Positions 20,272 to 31,246 are shown, numbered from the stretch's first letter. The stretch: 64,000 bases of DNA from Sulfurimonas sp. (GCF_029027405.1 NZ_CP093396.1:1426001-1490000); one strand, 5' to 3'. The notes: generated by a model from the sequence alone, not told the origin. Program-made: numbers and translations.

Positions 20272-20951
20272 GAAGTTATCATCGGTATATTTATAGTTAT
20301 CTTTTTTTGTATGTCAACATAAAAGTTAGTGTTTGCTACTAAAACTTCAAGCTCATTACTTTTTGCTTTATTGATATTGTCTGCTTTTATCTCTACTGAA
20401 AATATACTATATTTCTTTTTATCGAACTTAATATGTTCACCAACTCTATAAAATATTTTTGTACAAATAGTTTCATTTTCTTTAAAACAAAAATAGACTT
20501 TATTTAATAATTTAATAAAACTGTTTATGTCTATGATTATTTCTGGTATCGTTGGGTCAAAGTCTTTTAAATATTTTGTAGTTGAACTTATAGAGTTTGT
20601 CGAGATGCATAAATCTACTAGTGTATAAATATTTGTCAATTCTCCACTAGGTTTTGGCTTATTGAGTTTAAATGATGGAACTTGATATAATTTTATACCT
20701 ATCTCATCCTCATTTTCATAACCAATAGTTAATGCAAAAAATTTATATCTACCAAATTCTAATTCTAAAAAAGTTGTTTTAAAGCCAAAAGTTACATTGG
20801 CATAAGTAGTTGCAAGTTCAAAAAGTTCATGTGCAGATGCTGAACCTAAAAGAAATTGAGCTTCAGAGTTAAGAGATAAAACTTTACCTTTTGAGCTAAA
20901 AAGTACGAAAGGGTTATAATCGTACTCCAGCCATTGTTGCTCAAAGGTCAT
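20268..20951 (-). CDS. PAS-like protein co-transcribed with rpoD, function unknown
   Basis: A 227-residue cytoplasmic protein. The N-terminal ~100 residues (LEYDYNPFVLFSSKGKVLSL, then AQFLLGSASAHELFEL) look like a PAS-type sensor fold. The rest has a segment resembling a degenerate kinase dimerisation and ATP-binding region (LTNIYTLVDLCISTNSIS and IIIDINSFIKLLNKVYF). No phosphoacceptor His or ATP-lid motif can be recognised. It begins 5 bp after the rpoD stop on the same strand, so it is almost certainly in the sigma factor transcript. A link to sigma-factor control is only a possibility. Confidence 0.65.
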   Translation of the reverse strand: MTFEQQWLEYDYNPFVLFSSKGKVLSLNSEAQFLLGSASAHELFELATTYANVTFGFKTTFLELEFGRYKFFALTIGYENEDEIGIKLYQVPSFKLNKPKPSGELTNIYTLVDLCISTNSISSTTKYLKDFDPTIPEIIIDINSFIKLLNKVYFCFKENETICTKIFYRVGEHIKFDKKKYSIFSVEIKADNINKAKSNELEVLVANTNFYVDIQKKITINIPMITS

Positions 20952-20956
20952 AATCT

Positions 20957-22816
20957 TTACTCTTCTATATAACTTTTAAGTTTTCTGCCAACTTTAGGGT
21001 GTTTTAGTTTTTTGATAGCGCTTGATTCTATTTGACGAACGCGTTCTCGAGTAACACTAAGTTCTTTTCCAATCTCTTCAAGCGTTCTATCACTCTCATC
21101 ATCCATAATTCCAAAACGAAGTTTAATAACAGCTTTCTCTCTTTCATTTAACTGTTCTAGTACATTTTCTATTTGAACTCTTAGGTCATCTTTAAGTATA
21201 GAATCTGCAGGAGAAATTGAAGATTTATCTTCTATAAAGTCACCAAATCTACCATCATCTTCGTTACCTATCGGTGCTTCAAGAGAGATAGGCTCTTTTG
21301 TTATTTTGATAACATTTTTAACTTTTTCAACGGATAAGCCAACTTCATCAGCAATTTTATCTACATCTGGCTCTTTACCATGCTCTTGAAGGTGCTTGCG
21401 CATTATTTTATTGATTCGGTTAATAGTTTCTATCATATGAATTGGAATACGAATAGTTCTTGCTTGATCAGCGATAGCACGAGATATTGCTTGACGAATC
21501 CACCATGTAGCATAAGTTGAAAATTTGTACCCTTTTTGATACTCAAATTTATCAACTGCTTTCATTAGTCCAATATTTCCTTCTTGTATAAGGTCAAGGA
21601 ATGGTAATCCACGGTTTGTATATCTTTTTGCAATAGAAACAACTAGTCTAAGGTTAGATTTTGCCATTTTAGTTTTAGAAATTTCACTAATATTTTTTCC
21701 GCGTTTTATTTGCTCTAAAATATCTGAAAGTTTATCAGGTTCCATATCAAAACTATTTTTACTTGCCTCTTTTGTTTGAACAAGTTTCTTTATTTCCATA
21801 TAAGTACTTACCATTGTCGCTTCTGGAACCATTCCTGCAATATTTTCTTTATTAAGTTCTTGGATTTTATCTACCAATACTTTGTGATTAGCTTTTAGGG
21901 TAGCATTAAAAAGTGGTAGTTTGTATTCTAATCTTTTTAACTCTTTGTCAAAACCATCATCACTCTTAAGAGCAGTTTCCATAGCTTTTACAAGTTCGTT
22001 AATAAGTTTTGATGTTGGTCCTAGGTCTAAAAGTTTATTTTTTAAAACTGATTTTTTAAATATCAAATTTAAGAAGTAATGAACGGTCTCTTGTGTTACT
22101 TCTATATCAATGTTATTTGGAGCTTTTTCAGATACTTTTGCCCACTCTTTTTTGGCTTTCTCTAATGCTTTAAAACAAAAAGTTACTTTTTCTACTCTAC
22201 TTTTGTCTTTTGCAGTTAAAGTTTTAATCTCACTTTGAGCATCTGTTGAAGCTTCTGCTCCATCTGTATCATCACTATCTTCTTTTTCATCTTCAAAGCT
22301 TTTAAATAGTTCTTTTACTCTTCTTTCTCTGTTGATTAAAGGGTCTCTGTAATCTAAGATAAATTTGATTAAGTATGGAACAGAGCAAATAGCATCTATG
22401 ATTATACTTTCTCCACCCTCAATTTTTTTACTTATTTCAATCTCTTCTTCTTTTGTTAAAAGTGGAATTTGTCCCATCTCGCGAAGGTACATACGAACAG
22501 GAGAGTCTGAGCGTGACCACTCTAGTAATTCATGTTCTTTTAAGATATCAAATTTATCAGACTCATTATTGATAAGCATCTTTCTTTGTGCATCTTGTCG
22601 CGCTTTAGCTTCTTTATCATTTAGTTTTTTTGCATGTTCACTTGAAGTATAAAGGCAGGTTTTATGTTTTGTCATTAAATTAAATATATTTTTGGCTTGT
22701 GCAGTAGTTGGTTGTTTTTCAAAAAGTTCTATTAGTGATTCATAAGTTGCACAATCTTTTGATTTGTGCTCACTAAAAAATAGGTCAATGGCTTTGTTTA
22801 ATTCTTTTGCTGTCAT
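20957..22816 (-). CDS. rpoD: RNA polymerase primary sigma factor (sigma-70)
   Basis: Housekeeping sigma factor of 619 residues. Region 1.1 is at the N-terminus. Region 1.2 includes [22 protein letters not shown] near residue 105. Region 2 is near residues 385-455 ([20 protein letters not shown], then [20 protein letters not shown]). Region 2.4 carries [17 protein letters not shown] for the -10 element, and region 4.2 has the helix-turn-helix [19 protein letters not shown] near residue 590. A long non-conserved insertion sits between regions 1.2 and 2. It matches the TATAAT boxes seen elsewhere in the window. Confidence 0.98.
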   Translation of the reverse strand: MTAKELNKAIDLFFSEHKSKDCATYESLIELFEKQPTTAQAKNIFNLMTKHKTCLYTSSEHAKKLNDKEAKARQDAQRKMLINNESDKFDILKEHELLEWSRSDSPVRMYLREMGQIPLLTKEEEIEISKKIEGGESIIIDAICSVPYLIKFILDYRDPLINRERRVKELFKSFEDEKEDSDDTDGAEASTDAQSEIKTLTAKDKSRVEKVTFCFKALEKAKKEWAKVSEKAPNNIDIEVTQETVHYFLNLIFKKSVLKNKLLDLGPTSKLINELVKAMETALKSDDGFDKELKRLEYKLPLFNATLKANHKVLVDKIQELNKENIAGMVPEATMVSTYMEIKKLVQTKEASKNSFDMEPDKLSDILEQIKRGKNISEISKTKMAKSNLRLVVSIAKRYTNRGLPFLDLIQEGNIGLMKAVDKFEYQKGYKFSTYATWWIRQAISRAIADQARTIRIPIHMIETINRINKIMRKHLQEHGKEPDVDKIADEVGLSVEKVKNVIKITKEPISLEAPIGNEDDGRFGDFIEDKSSISPADSILKDDLRVQIENVLEQLNEREKAVIKLRFGIMDDESDRTLEEIGKELSVTRERVRQIESSAIKKLKHPKVGRKLKSYIEE

Positions 22817-22920
22817 TTTAAAGAAGGTCCTTAGTTAAGGTTTTTTGGTTTAAGTTAAATTAAAGAGTGGATTATACCGAAACTATATCAATTTAGACTT
22901 AAACTATATTAATTAAATTT

Positions 22921-22936
22921 TGGAACATTGTTTGCT
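22921..22936 (+). promoter_or_regulatory. Sigma-54 (RpoN) promoter for the flagellar rod genes
   Basis: TGGAAC at 22921-22926, five bases, then TTGCT at 22932-22936. The invariant GG (22922-22923) and GC (22934-22935) are separated by exactly 10 bases, which is the RpoN consensus spacing. It lies 36 bp upstream of the first rod gene ATG. Rod and hook genes in Campylobacter relatives are under FlgSR/RpoN control, so the site makes biological sense. Confidence 0.75.
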
Positions 22937-22972
22937 AGATTATTAAAAAATATTGCTAATTAAAGGGATTTT

Positions 22973-23794
22973 ATGCAAAGTGGATATTATAGTGCTGCTG
23001 CTGGAATGGTTACTCAGTTTAACCGTTTAGACACCATAGCTAATAATCTTGCCAATGTTAATACGGTTGGTTTCAAAGAAGATAATTTAGTTGTTGGCGA
23101 TTTTATGCGTATATATAAAGAGGCAAGAGATAAATTGCCAAATGAAAATCACAGCGAAAAAGCTGCTGCTTTCTTAAATAGAACAATAACAAAAGCACCA
23201 CAGGTCGTAGATGCTTATACAAACCACTCTGTTGGTAATATGCAACTCACAGATAATCTAATGGATTTCGCACTTTCAAGGGAAGGACTATTCTTTTTGG
23301 TAAAAACTCCTCACGGTGTTAGGCTTACAAGAGATGGTTCTTTTACAAAAGATGAGGACGGACTACTTGTGACAAAACAAGGTTATGAAGTTTTACCAAG
23401 TGATTATTTTGAAGCAGGTAGAAACATAACATTTAACTCAGATGAAAATATTATAGAGGTTGATAAAAATGGTCAACTTTATAAAAATATTCCAAACAGT
23501 GTAAATTTAGTTGAAGCATCTAAGCTCTTTATTGCAAATCCTGATAATGTTGCATTTTTGAAAAAAGAAGCGGATGGTCTTTATCGTTACGATGGACTAG
23601 ATGATTTAGTAAGTTTGGAAGAGACAGGAGCTGTCTTACAAGGCTTTACTGAAAAGAGTAATGTAAATGCTGTAAAGATGATGACACAGATGATAGAAAC
23701 AAATCGCTTAGTTGAGATGTACCAAAAAGCTATGAAAGTACAAATGGACGATATGAATAGCGACGCAATTAACAAAATAGCAAGAAAAGCATAA
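22973..23794 (+). CDS. flgG2: Flagellar hook-basal body rod protein (FlgF / FlgG2 type)
   Basis: A 273-residue distal-rod protein. The N-terminal rod signature is NRLDTIANNLANVNTVGFK near residue 19, and the conserved C-terminal helix ends with KMMTQMIETNRLVEMYQKAM near residue 240. It is the first of two tandem rod genes. In C. jejuni the equivalent pair is named flgG2-flgG; functionally this one corresponds to FlgF. It is exported by the flagellar type III system without a cleavable signal. The ATG follows AAAGGGA at 22962-22968, and the RpoN site above drives it. The next gene starts 10 bp later. Confidence 0.92.
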   Translation: MQSGYYSAAAGMVTQFNRLDTIANNLANVNTVGFKEDNLVVGDFMRIYKEARDKLPNENHSEKAAAFLNRTITKAPQVVDAYTNHSVGNMQLTDNLMDFALSREGLFFLVKTPHGVRLTRDGSFTKDEDGLLVTKQGYEVLPSDYFEAGRNITFNSDENIIEVDKNGQLYKNIPNSVNLVEASKLFIANPDNVAFLKKEADGLYRYDGLDDLVSLEETGAVLQGFTEKSNVNAVKMMTQMIETNRLVEMYQKAMKVQMDDMNSDAINKIARKA

Positions 23795-23804
23795 GGATTT
23801 TAAG

Positions 23805-24593
23805 ATGATGCAATCACTTTATACTGCCTCAACAGGAATGTTAGCGATGCAGACACAAATAGACACAACAGCAAATAATATTGCCAATGTAAACACAATA
23901 GGGTTTAAAAAATCTCGTGCAGAATTTTCTGACTTGATGTATAAGGTTATGTCTTATGCAGGAACTGCAACAAGTGATGTTACAAAAAGTCCTACTGGTA
24001 TAGAAGTTGGACTTGGTGTTAGACCAACAGCAATTAATAAAATATTTTCAGAAGGAAGTCTGAAGCAAACTGACAATCAACTAGATATCGCCATAACAGG
24101 TAAAGGGTTTTTTAAACTTGAACTTCCAGATGGAACAGAAGTTTATACAAGAAATGGTGCTTTTAAGATAGATGATAACGGAACAATGGTAAACAGTGAT
24201 GGATATACTCTTGTTCCTCAAATTGTAATACCTGAAGATGCAACAAATGTTAGTATAGCAACTGACGGAACGGTTACAGTAATTCAACCAGGGCAAACTC
24301 AAGCAGCAGTTGTTGGACAAATTTTAACAACAAACTACATAAATCCAGCAGGACTTCACTCCCTTGGAGATAACATATATATAGAAACAGACTCTTCTGG
24401 TCAACCAGTTGAGGGAACTCCAGGAGTAGATGGATTAGGAATCCTTAGACAAGGCTTTGTTGAGCTTAGTAATGTTGAACTAGTTGTTGAATTAACTGAT
24501 CTTATAACAGGACAGCGTGCTTATGATTCTAACTCTAAAGTTATAACAACAAGTGATGAAATGCTGCAAACTACAAACAATCTCAAGAGATAA
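23805..24593 (+). CDS. flgG: Flagellar basal-body distal rod protein FlgG
   Basis: A 262-residue distal rod subunit linking the proximal rod to the hook. MMQSLYTASTGMLAMQTQID and NNIANVNTIGFKKSRAEF near residue 24 are classic FlgG. The central domain includes LPDGTEVYTRNGAFKID near residue 106, and the C-terminus LITGQRAYDSNSKVITTSDE near residue 232 completes the D0 helix. It is in one transcript with the preceding rod gene. The pair is isolated from other flagellar genes in this window. Confidence 0.96.
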   Translation: MMQSLYTASTGMLAMQTQIDTTANNIANVNTIGFKKSRAEFSDLMYKVMSYAGTATSDVTKSPTGIEVGLGVRPTAINKIFSEGSLKQTDNQLDIAITGKGFFKLELPDGTEVYTRNGAFKIDDNGTMVNSDGYTLVPQIVIPEDATNVSIATDGTVTVIQPGQTQAAVVGQILTTNYINPAGLHSLGDNIYIETDSSGQPVEGTPGVDGLGILRQGFVELSNVELVVELTDLITGQRAYDSNSKVITTSDEMLQTTNNLKR

Positions 24594-24705
24594 CATCTTT
24601 ATTTAGTTGAATTTATTACTCTTAGTAATTATATATGTCTTTTTATGATAGAATTAAACCTTTTAAAAACTAAAAAATTCAAATATGATGCAAAAAGGGG
24701 TTGTT

Positions 24706-26817
24706 ATGTCTGTAAAAATGAAAATCATTATTTTGATTATTATTACAATAATTGCTGTGTCAGCTGCTATGATAATACAGGCTGTGTACAACATAAATGC
24801 TATGACAGAAGATAATATAGCTAAATATAAAAAGGAAGCTTATTCCTCTAAAGAGAATGAGCTTAAAAATTATGTTAGTGTCGCTATAAAATCTATTGAG
24901 TCTTATCATAAGAGGACAGCAAAAGATAAAATAAAAAAAGAAGTTGAAAATGAGTTAAAAGAACAAACTGACTTTTTATTTGGAATAATTAAAAAAGCAT
25001 ACAAGCAAAACAAAGACAAAATGTCAAAAGAACAACTTCAAAAATATCTAAAGTCTATAGTAGCATCTGCTAGGTATGGGGAAAGTGGATACTTTTGGAT
25101 AAATGATACAACTCCTACAATGATAATGCATCCGATAAAACCAGCACTTAACGGAAAGGAACTTTCTAAATTTAAAGACCCTCATGGTATTTTTCTTTTT
25201 AACAATATGGTAAAGGCTGTAAAATCAAGCGGAGCAGGTGTTGTTGATTATCACTGGGCAAAACCAGGCTTTGAAAAACCACAACCAAAAGTTTCGTATG
25301 TGAAAAAATTTAAACCTTACGGATGGATTATTGGTACTGGTGCTTATGTTTCAGATGTTACATCTAATATGAAAAAAGAAGCTTTAAAAACTATAGCTGA
25401 AATGCGTTTTGGGAAAAACGGATATTTTTGGATAAATGATACAACTCCTAAAATGCTTATGCATCCAATAAAACCAGCGTTAGATGGAAAAAATCTTTCA
25501 AAAGCTAAAGATTCTAATGGTGTTTATCTTTTTAATGAGATGGTTAGAGTTGCTAAAACAAAAGGTGAAGGAATGGTTGAGTACAGTTGGGCAAAACCAG
25601 GTTCAAACAAGCCTGTTCCTAAAATGTCTTATGTTATTTTGTTTAAGCAATGGGATTGGATTGTTGGTACTGGAGAATATATAGATAATATTGAAGCTCA
25701 AGTGCAAGAAATGCGTGTAAGCTCAAATGAACAGATAGCTGCTTTGACAATAAAAACAATTATTACTTCTTTTATTTTAGCAATATTTATTGGTTTAATA
25801 TCAAGTTATGTGGCGAATAAAGCTATTATAGGACCAATCAGAAGCATACTTGGTATTACACAAGATTTAGCAAGAGGTGAGGGTGATTTAACAAAAAGAA
25901 TCATTATTGATAGCACAGATGAGATTAAAGATGTTGCAGATAATATAAATGAGTTTATTTGCAAAGTTCATAGCAGTGTAGATGGAGCTAAAAAATCAAG
26001 TTTTGAGAATTCATCTGTATCGAATGAACTATCTGTAACCGCTCTTGAAGTTGGTTCAAATGTTGAAAAATCTGTAAAGATTGTTGATACAACAACTGCG
26101 AATGCTTCGCAAGCACAGGAGCAGATTAAGTTAGCTATAGAAGACGCGCTAAGTTCAAAACAAGAAATGTTAGTAGCTAATGATATGTTAAATGGAGCGA
26201 GAGATGAAATCATTGTTCTAACATCAAAAGTTCAAATAAGCGTTGAATCTGAAGCAGAACTTGCTATGAAAATAGAAGAACTTTCTCATGATACAGAACA
26301 AGTAAAAGATGTTCTTGTTGTTATCTCTGATATTGCAGAACAAACTAATTTGCTTGCTTTAAATGCAGCTATTGAGGCTGCTAGAGCAGGAGAACATGGT
26401 CGTGGATTTGCTGTTGTTGCAGATGAAGTACGAAAACTAGCGGAGAGAACTCAAAAATCATTAGCAGAAATAAATGCAACAATAAATGTTATTGTTCAAT
26501 CAACTGCATCTGCGAGTGATGAAATGAGTTCAAATTCTAAGCAAATGGAAGAGTTATCCATTATTTCAATAGAGGTTGAGGCTAAAATAGAATCGACTAC
26601 TGAGTTGGTTCAAAAAGCCACTCAAGCGAGTGATAAAGTTGTTGAAGATTTTGAACTTACTGGAAATCAATTAAATGATATAGTTGAAGGAATCAAAGAA
26701 ATCAACTCCATATCTTCCCAAAATTCAAGAAGCGTTGAAGAAATAGCAAGTGCGGCTGAACATCTAAATAGCTTAACGGATGAACTATCTACTAAGCTAG
26801 AGCAGTTTAAAACATAA
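24706..26817 (+). CDS. Methyl-accepting chemotaxis protein with duplicated Cache domain
   Basis: A 703-residue chemoreceptor. A transmembrane helix at about residues 4-26 precedes the periplasmic region. Two near-identical Cache units (about 124-222 and 235-333) share [16 protein letters not shown] and WAKPG motifs; the repeat period is 111 codons, visible at DNA level. The second transmembrane helix is near 348-370, then HAMP, then the signalling domain with the hairpin tip [18 protein letters not shown] near residue 545. The ATG at 24706 follows AAAAAGGGG at 24693-24701, better than in-frame ATGs at 24685 and 24688. It lies 112 bp after flgG, probably with its own promoter. No CheR/CheB-docking pentapeptide is seen. 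Confidence 0.93.
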   Translation: MSVKMKIIILIIITIIAVSAAMIIQAVYNINAMTEDNIAKYKKEAYSSKENELKNYVSVAIKSIESYHKRTAKDKIKKEVENELKEQTDFLFGIIKKAYKQNKDKMSKEQLQKYLKSIVASARYGESGYFWINDTTPTMIMHPIKPALNGKELSKFKDPHGIFLFNNMVKAVKSSGAGVVDYHWAKPGFEKPQPKVSYVKKFKPYGWIIGTGAYVSDVTSNMKKEALKTIAEMRFGKNGYFWINDTTPKMLMHPIKPALDGKNLSKAKDSNGVYLFNEMVRVAKTKGEGMVEYSWAKPGSNKPVPKMSYVILFKQWDWIVGTGEYIDNIEAQVQEMRVSSNEQIAALTIKTIITSFILAIFIGLISSYVANKAIIGPIRSILGITQDLARGEGDLTKRIIIDSTDEIKDVADNINEFICKVHSSVDGAKKSSFENSSVSNELSVTALEVGSNVEKSVKIVDTTTANASQAQEQIKLAIEDALSSKQEMLVANDMLNGARDEIIVLTSKVQISVESEAELAMKIEELSHDTEQVKDVLVVISDIAEQTNLLALNAAIEAARAGEHGRGFAVVADEVRKLAERTQKSLAEINATINVIVQSTASASDEMSSNSKQMEELSIISIEVEAKIESTTELVQKATQASDKVVEDFELTGNQLNDIVEGIKEINSISSQNSRSVEEIASAAEHLNSLTDELSTKLEQFKT

Positions 26818-26873
26818 AGAGTATGAGATGATGATATAACATAGTCTCAATGTAACTAGAGCGGTTCTTAAAC

Positions 26874-28880
26874 TTAACTAACATGTAAGCCTTTGATAAT
26901 ACTTATTGTTTTGTTATGACGCTCTTTTCTTTGCTGTAAAAAATCATGTTTTTCTTCATTTATATTTTTAAATTCTTCTACTAACCTATCATAATTTTTA
27001 TTTAAAAAAGTATTGTTTGTATTCATCATATTTTGAAGTTCGTAAAGATGAAAACTTATGTTAAGCCTTTCTTTTATCTCGTCAAGTTTAGGTTGATATA
27101 AAGAAAATTTTGTAGGGTTTTGCTCATAAAGTTTTATAGACTGCTCAACTTTCTTTTCTAAGAAGCCAACACATACTCCAGTAGCATTTTGATAGTTAAA
27201 ACTAACAGCAGAGCTTAAATGATTAAACTCTGAGCTTATTTTTGCATAAGAAGAGTGTATCTCATCACTATAAGGCTTCAAGATGTTCTCGTAAGCCTTA
27301 GAAGCAAATTTACGGATATTTGCAAACTCTATATCTGAATCAACTTGCTTAGATTTTCTGATAAACTCATATGGATTTTGCCATCTTCTTATTTTCTTTT
27401 TAAGCATCTCATATACAAGAGCATTGTTTTCATTAACTTCATCTTGAATTTCTTTTAAGTTTCTAACATATTTTTTAAACATCTTTCCTACAATATCATC
27501 ATCATAAAAAAGGTGTTTATATATTGCGTCCGAGGCAATCTTAGATACTTTGTACTCAACAGGTTCAAAAACTGTTTTACTCTTTAATAAACCTACTTTC
27601 TGCTCGGCATATCTAGTTCTAGTTACTTGTTCTATGTGATTATAAATATCATTGGCGATAGTATCTATAATTTCTTCTATTCTACTATAAGCATCTTTTA
27701 GCTTTTTTGTAAACCTATTTTTAAGTTCAGCAAATTTCTTATCTGCTTCTTCTTCAAATTCATTAAGCTCACCATCGAGTTCATTGTATATTTTTAAAAA
27801 CAATTTATGCTGTTTTATAAGGTCTGAGCAAATAATATTTATATCTTTTTTAATTGCAAAATCTTTTGAACTGTTTGCAAGTGGTCTAATATTTTCATCT
27901 ATAAACTTTAAAACAAGCTCTATATTTGATTCTTTTAATAAATTTATATTACTACTTAAATCGCTACTTAAAATATCTTCTATTTTTTGCTGATATGCTT
28001 TATATTCTTTCTCAATATCAATAGTAGTAGAAGATTTTAAACTATTTGAAAGTGATTTTAAAAATTCTTCTAGTTCCTCTTGTGTTTGTATTTTTTTATC
28101 ATGTGTTCTTGATTCAAGTGCTTGTATAGCTGAAATAGGAATAACATCACTAAAATATTCTGCAAAGTTTTTTTTAACATAATCAACACTTTGTTTTACT
28201 TGGCTAGGCTCAAACTTATCTTTTTGATTTAAGACACAAAGTGATTTTCCTTGGTACTCATTTAGATACTGCTCTAAAACCTTGGCTTCACTAAGCTTAC
28301 CTGCATTGTCTATGAGAGAGAGCCAAATAATACCATCTACTTCTTTTAATACTTTTTGGGTTGTAGTTGTGTCTGTTATGGCTTGAGAATTTAATCCAGG
28401 AGTATCAACGAAGACTATATCCTTTAAAAGCTCCAGAGGAACATAAAGAGTTAAATACTCTATTTCCTCTACAACTTCACGCTGGTCTGTAAATTTTGAT
28501 ATATTTTCAACACTTTGATATTCGTCTCTTCCATCTTTATATCTTATACGTATTTTTAGCTCATCCGCATAGCGTATGTAATTCACTTTTGATGTTACTG
28601 GTGTTATTCCTGTTGGAAGTATATTTTTTGATAAAAGAGCATTTAAGAAAGTTGATTTACCGCTTGAGAATTGCCCTGTTATCGCAACTTTCATAGGCTC
28701 CTTAGCTCTTATTTCTAGTTTTAGTAAAGCATCTCGTAACTCTTTACTTGGTGACATTTTTTCATCAAGCATAGCGTAGCTTGTTTTTTGAATAAGACCA
28801 AGAAGGTTTTCATCAAATTCCGGAACAATGTCTATAAACTTCTCTTTGTATGAGGTAATAAATAAGTCTAATTTGCTCAT
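26874..28880 (-). CDS. Bacterial dynamin-like GTPase (second of pair)
   Basis: A 668-residue large GTPase. G1 is GQFSSGKSTFLNALL near residue 67, G3 is DTPGLNSQ near residue 160, and G4 is LNQKDKF near residue 215. A long helical stalk region with alternating charged residues follows. It pairs with the upstream gene (4-bp overlap of start and stop), like the Cj0411/Cj0412 heterotypic dynamin-like pair of C. jejuni, whose proteins assemble together and tether or remodel membranes. The membrane-interacting tip cannot be pinpointed here. The minus-strand order frdC-frdA-frdB-DLP-DLP is the Campylobacter order. Confidence 0.92.
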   Translation of the reverse strand: MSKLDLFITSYKEKFIDIVPEFDENLLGLIQKTSYAMLDEKMSPSKELRDALLKLEIRAKEPMKVAITGQFSSGKSTFLNALLSKNILPTGITPVTSKVNYIRYADELKIRIRYKDGRDEYQSVENISKFTDQREVVEEIEYLTLYVPLELLKDIVFVDTPGLNSQAITDTTTTQKVLKEVDGIIWLSLIDNAGKLSEAKVLEQYLNEYQGKSLCVLNQKDKFEPSQVKQSVDYVKKNFAEYFSDVIPISAIQALESRTHDKKIQTQEELEEFLKSLSNSLKSSTTIDIEKEYKAYQQKIEDILSSDLSSNINLLKESNIELVLKFIDENIRPLANSSKDFAIKKDINIICSDLIKQHKLFLKIYNELDGELNEFEEEADKKFAELKNRFTKKLKDAYSRIEEIIDTIANDIYNHIEQVTRTRYAEQKVGLLKSKTVFEPVEYKVSKIASDAIYKHLFYDDDIVGKMFKKYVRNLKEIQDEVNENNALVYEMLKKKIRRWQNPYEFIRKSKQVDSDIEFANIRKFASKAYENILKPYSDEIHSSYAKISSEFNHLSSAVSFNYQNATGVCVGFLEKKVEQSIKLYEQNPTKFSLYQPKLDEIKERLNISFHLYELQNMMNTNNTFLNKNYDRLVEEFKNINEEKHDFLQQRKERHNKTISIIKGLHVS

Positions 28881-31246
28881 GATATTTTTCCAAGATGATT
28901 TAAATCATTTTTCACTTTTTGAATAAGCATTATTTTTTGCTCAATACTTGATAACCTTGTAGAAGTGTCAAATGATTTATCCTGTACTCTGTGTTTTGCT
29001 TTTATAATATTGTCTTCTTTTGTATTCATCTCAAATTCTATTTTTTTAACAGGTTCTTTGCATGTTGATTCAAATTGATTTACTAAATCAATATTTATTT
29101 TTTCTGTTTTATTGTTAAACTTTGCATATAGCTCATCAAACGCTTGAGTAAAGAAATCTTCACATTGTTTATCTAAAGCTTCTATTTCTTTTTTAGAAGA
29201 TGACTTTATTGCAGAATTTACTTTCTGTATTAAGATTAAGTTGCTGTTTACTAGGTTTAAATCTCCAAAGTGCTTTTCAAAAAAATATTTTGCATCTCCA
29301 GTATTACTATCCGCCTCTTTAAAACCTTCAAAATTTCTTTGTATTTTTTCAAAAGAATTTTGCATCTTTTTTTGAAACTGGTATCTATAATCTCTAAGCA
29401 AATCAATAAAGCCATCTTTTATACCTGTCTCTATAATTGAAGAAATTCTACTTTCTTCAGGTTTTGTTTTATTTTTTCTCAATTCATAAGATACATCATC
29501 GGTAACTCTTCTTTTAACAATGTTTTGCAAAGTTGTCATTTTATTTTTAGATATATTTTTAAGTGTTGAAAAATAATTGATTAATTCACTTTTTGAATCG
29601 TCGATATCTTGATTTAGTTTTGTTATCTTTGTTTTAATTTCTACTATACTTTCTTGATGTTTGTTGTATTCATTCTCAATTTCACTAGCACTTTTACCAA
29701 GCAAGTCTCTTTCAATATTTAAAGCATTTAGTGAGCTATTAGCTATACCTAGAAGTTCTTTAGTATTTGATTCTATGACTAAGATAGCCTTTTGTGAGTT
29801 ATCTCCAAAAAGTATATCATTTAAGTAACTTTCAATTTCTAAAATACCTGTTTTTTCAAGTGGATATCCGATTTTTGTAGCTTCTTCACCTTGACCTATG
29901 CGATGCATAAGTGCCATCTTCCCCGCAATAGGAATAAAGTCAATTTTATCTATGATTGAGTTAAACTGTGCTTCTTTGTTTAAACTTTTAAGTTTCGCTT
30001 TTATGCTCTGTTTTGTGTACTCTATAACTTCATCTAATTCTTTTTTACTTACTGTGTCAATTCTTGTTATAACGATTAGAAGTCTTGCGATGCTTTGGTA
30101 GAGTAGAGTATCAGTTATAAACTCTATATCTTTTTGCGTCGCTGATTGATTTACATTCATTAAGTGACACATCAAGTCACACTCATAAAGATAGCTTTTT
30201 GTTATCTCTTCTCTTTGGATTACAGGGTCATCTAATCCAGGAGTATCAACAATTTCCACTCCATTTTCAACGAATTTTAAATCAGTATAAAGTTCAACAC
30301 TTTTAACTAAATTACATTTTTTATCTGAATGTTCGGCAGATGTGTAAGAGGGAAGTTCATCTATGCTTATCTCAGCACTAAAACCATTGTCTGTAATAAA
30401 GGTACTCAAATTATCCTTAAAGTGTTCCTTAGTTTCCTTTATGAAAGGTTTCATACTTTCAAGAGTAAGAGCACTCTTTTCTATATTTTTCCATTCGTTA
30501 CTTGTCCAAAAGTTTACTTTTGCACTTGGTTTTTTTGCGTACTTTATAATACTTAAATTTGCTGTTTCAGGTATAACAGAAGTCCCCAATATCTCCTTGC
30601 CTAAAAGAGCATTTAAAAGTGTAGATTTACCAGCATTCATTACGCCTGTAATACCAATAGAGAATTTTTCGCTTCTTATCTTTTTTGGTATGATTGTTAA
30701 TCGTTCATATAAATTTTCATCTTCAACACCATTTTTAAGATTATCTACAGCAGTACAAAGTGAGTTCAAAGCACTCTCAAAGAAGTTTGAACCACTTTTA
30801 GCTTTGACTATATGGATAGGTTGAATTTCTTCTTTTTTTGCTTCTATCAGAGTTAAAAGGCTTATTAGTCGTCTACTTATCTCATAGCCTATAATATTTT
30901 CTTTTCTTAGTCTGTCAAACCTTTGTTGTATCTCTTTATTTAGTTTTATATTGCCATTAGCATTTAAAAAAAAGAGAAGCTCTTTTTGAATATACTGAAC
31001 TCTTTGCTTATCCCATTCATTTAGACCAACAAGAAACTTCATAGCTTCTCTAGCTTCGCTTATATCTGAAAAATTATCTATATTTGAGGGAGTAACGATA
31101 AGCAAGATGGAAGTATAATCACAAAAAGCTTCGTGATTAGATTTTAAAGTAGATGTTAAAAAAGTTTTAATATCTCCAAGACTTGAGAAAAGTTGTTTTG
31201 CATCTTCTTTCCAAGTAAGAAGAAAAAAATCATTTATTATATGCAT
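28877..31246 (-). CDS. Bacterial dynamin-like GTPase (first of pair)
   Basis: A 789-residue large GTPase. About 190 residues of helical region precede the GTPase domain, as expected for the longer partner. G1 is GVMNAGKSTLLNALLG near residue 204, the switch region contains SVIPETANLS, G3 is DTPGLDDP near residue 338, and G4 is VITRIDTV near residue 393. A long coiled-coil stalk occupies the C-terminal 300 residues. It starts 50 bp after frdB. By synteny and size it matches Cj0411 (DLP1). Membrane tethering in trans with its partner is the known activity of that pair; here it is inferred. Confidence 0.92.
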   Translation of the reverse strand: MHIINDFFLLTWKEDAKQLFSSLGDIKTFLTSTLKSNHEAFCDYTSILLIVTPSNIDNFSDISEAREAMKFLVGLNEWDKQRVQYIQKELLFFLNANGNIKLNKEIQQRFDRLRKENIIGYEISRRLISLLTLIEAKKEEIQPIHIVKAKSGSNFFESALNSLCTAVDNLKNGVEDENLYERLTIIPKKIRSEKFSIGITGVMNAGKSTLLNALLGKEILGTSVIPETANLSIIKYAKKPSAKVNFWTSNEWKNIEKSALTLESMKPFIKETKEHFKDNLSTFITDNGFSAEISIDELPSYTSAEHSDKKCNLVKSVELYTDLKFVENGVEIVDTPGLDDPVIQREEITKSYLYECDLMCHLMNVNQSATQKDIEFITDTLLYQSIARLLIVITRIDTVSKKELDEVIEYTKQSIKAKLKSLNKEAQFNSIIDKIDFIPIAGKMALMHRIGQGEEATKIGYPLEKTGILEIESYLNDILFGDNSQKAILVIESNTKELLGIANSSLNALNIERDLLGKSASEIENEYNKHQESIVEIKTKITKLNQDIDDSKSELINYFSTLKNISKNKMTTLQNIVKRRVTDDVSYELRKNKTKPEESRISSIIETGIKDGFIDLLRDYRYQFQKKMQNSFEKIQRNFEGFKEADSNTGDAKYFFEKHFGDLNLVNSNLILIQKVNSAIKSSSKKEIEALDKQCEDFFTQAFDELYAKFNNKTEKINIDLVNQFESTCKEPVKKIEFEMNTKEDNIIKAKHRVQDKSFDTSTRLSSIEQKIMLIQKVKNDLNHLGKIS

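Noticed and set aside
26818..26873. Terminator between the chemoreceptor and the GTPase gene
   Set aside because: A weak TGAGA/TCTCA pairing is present, but the stem is short and no U run follows.
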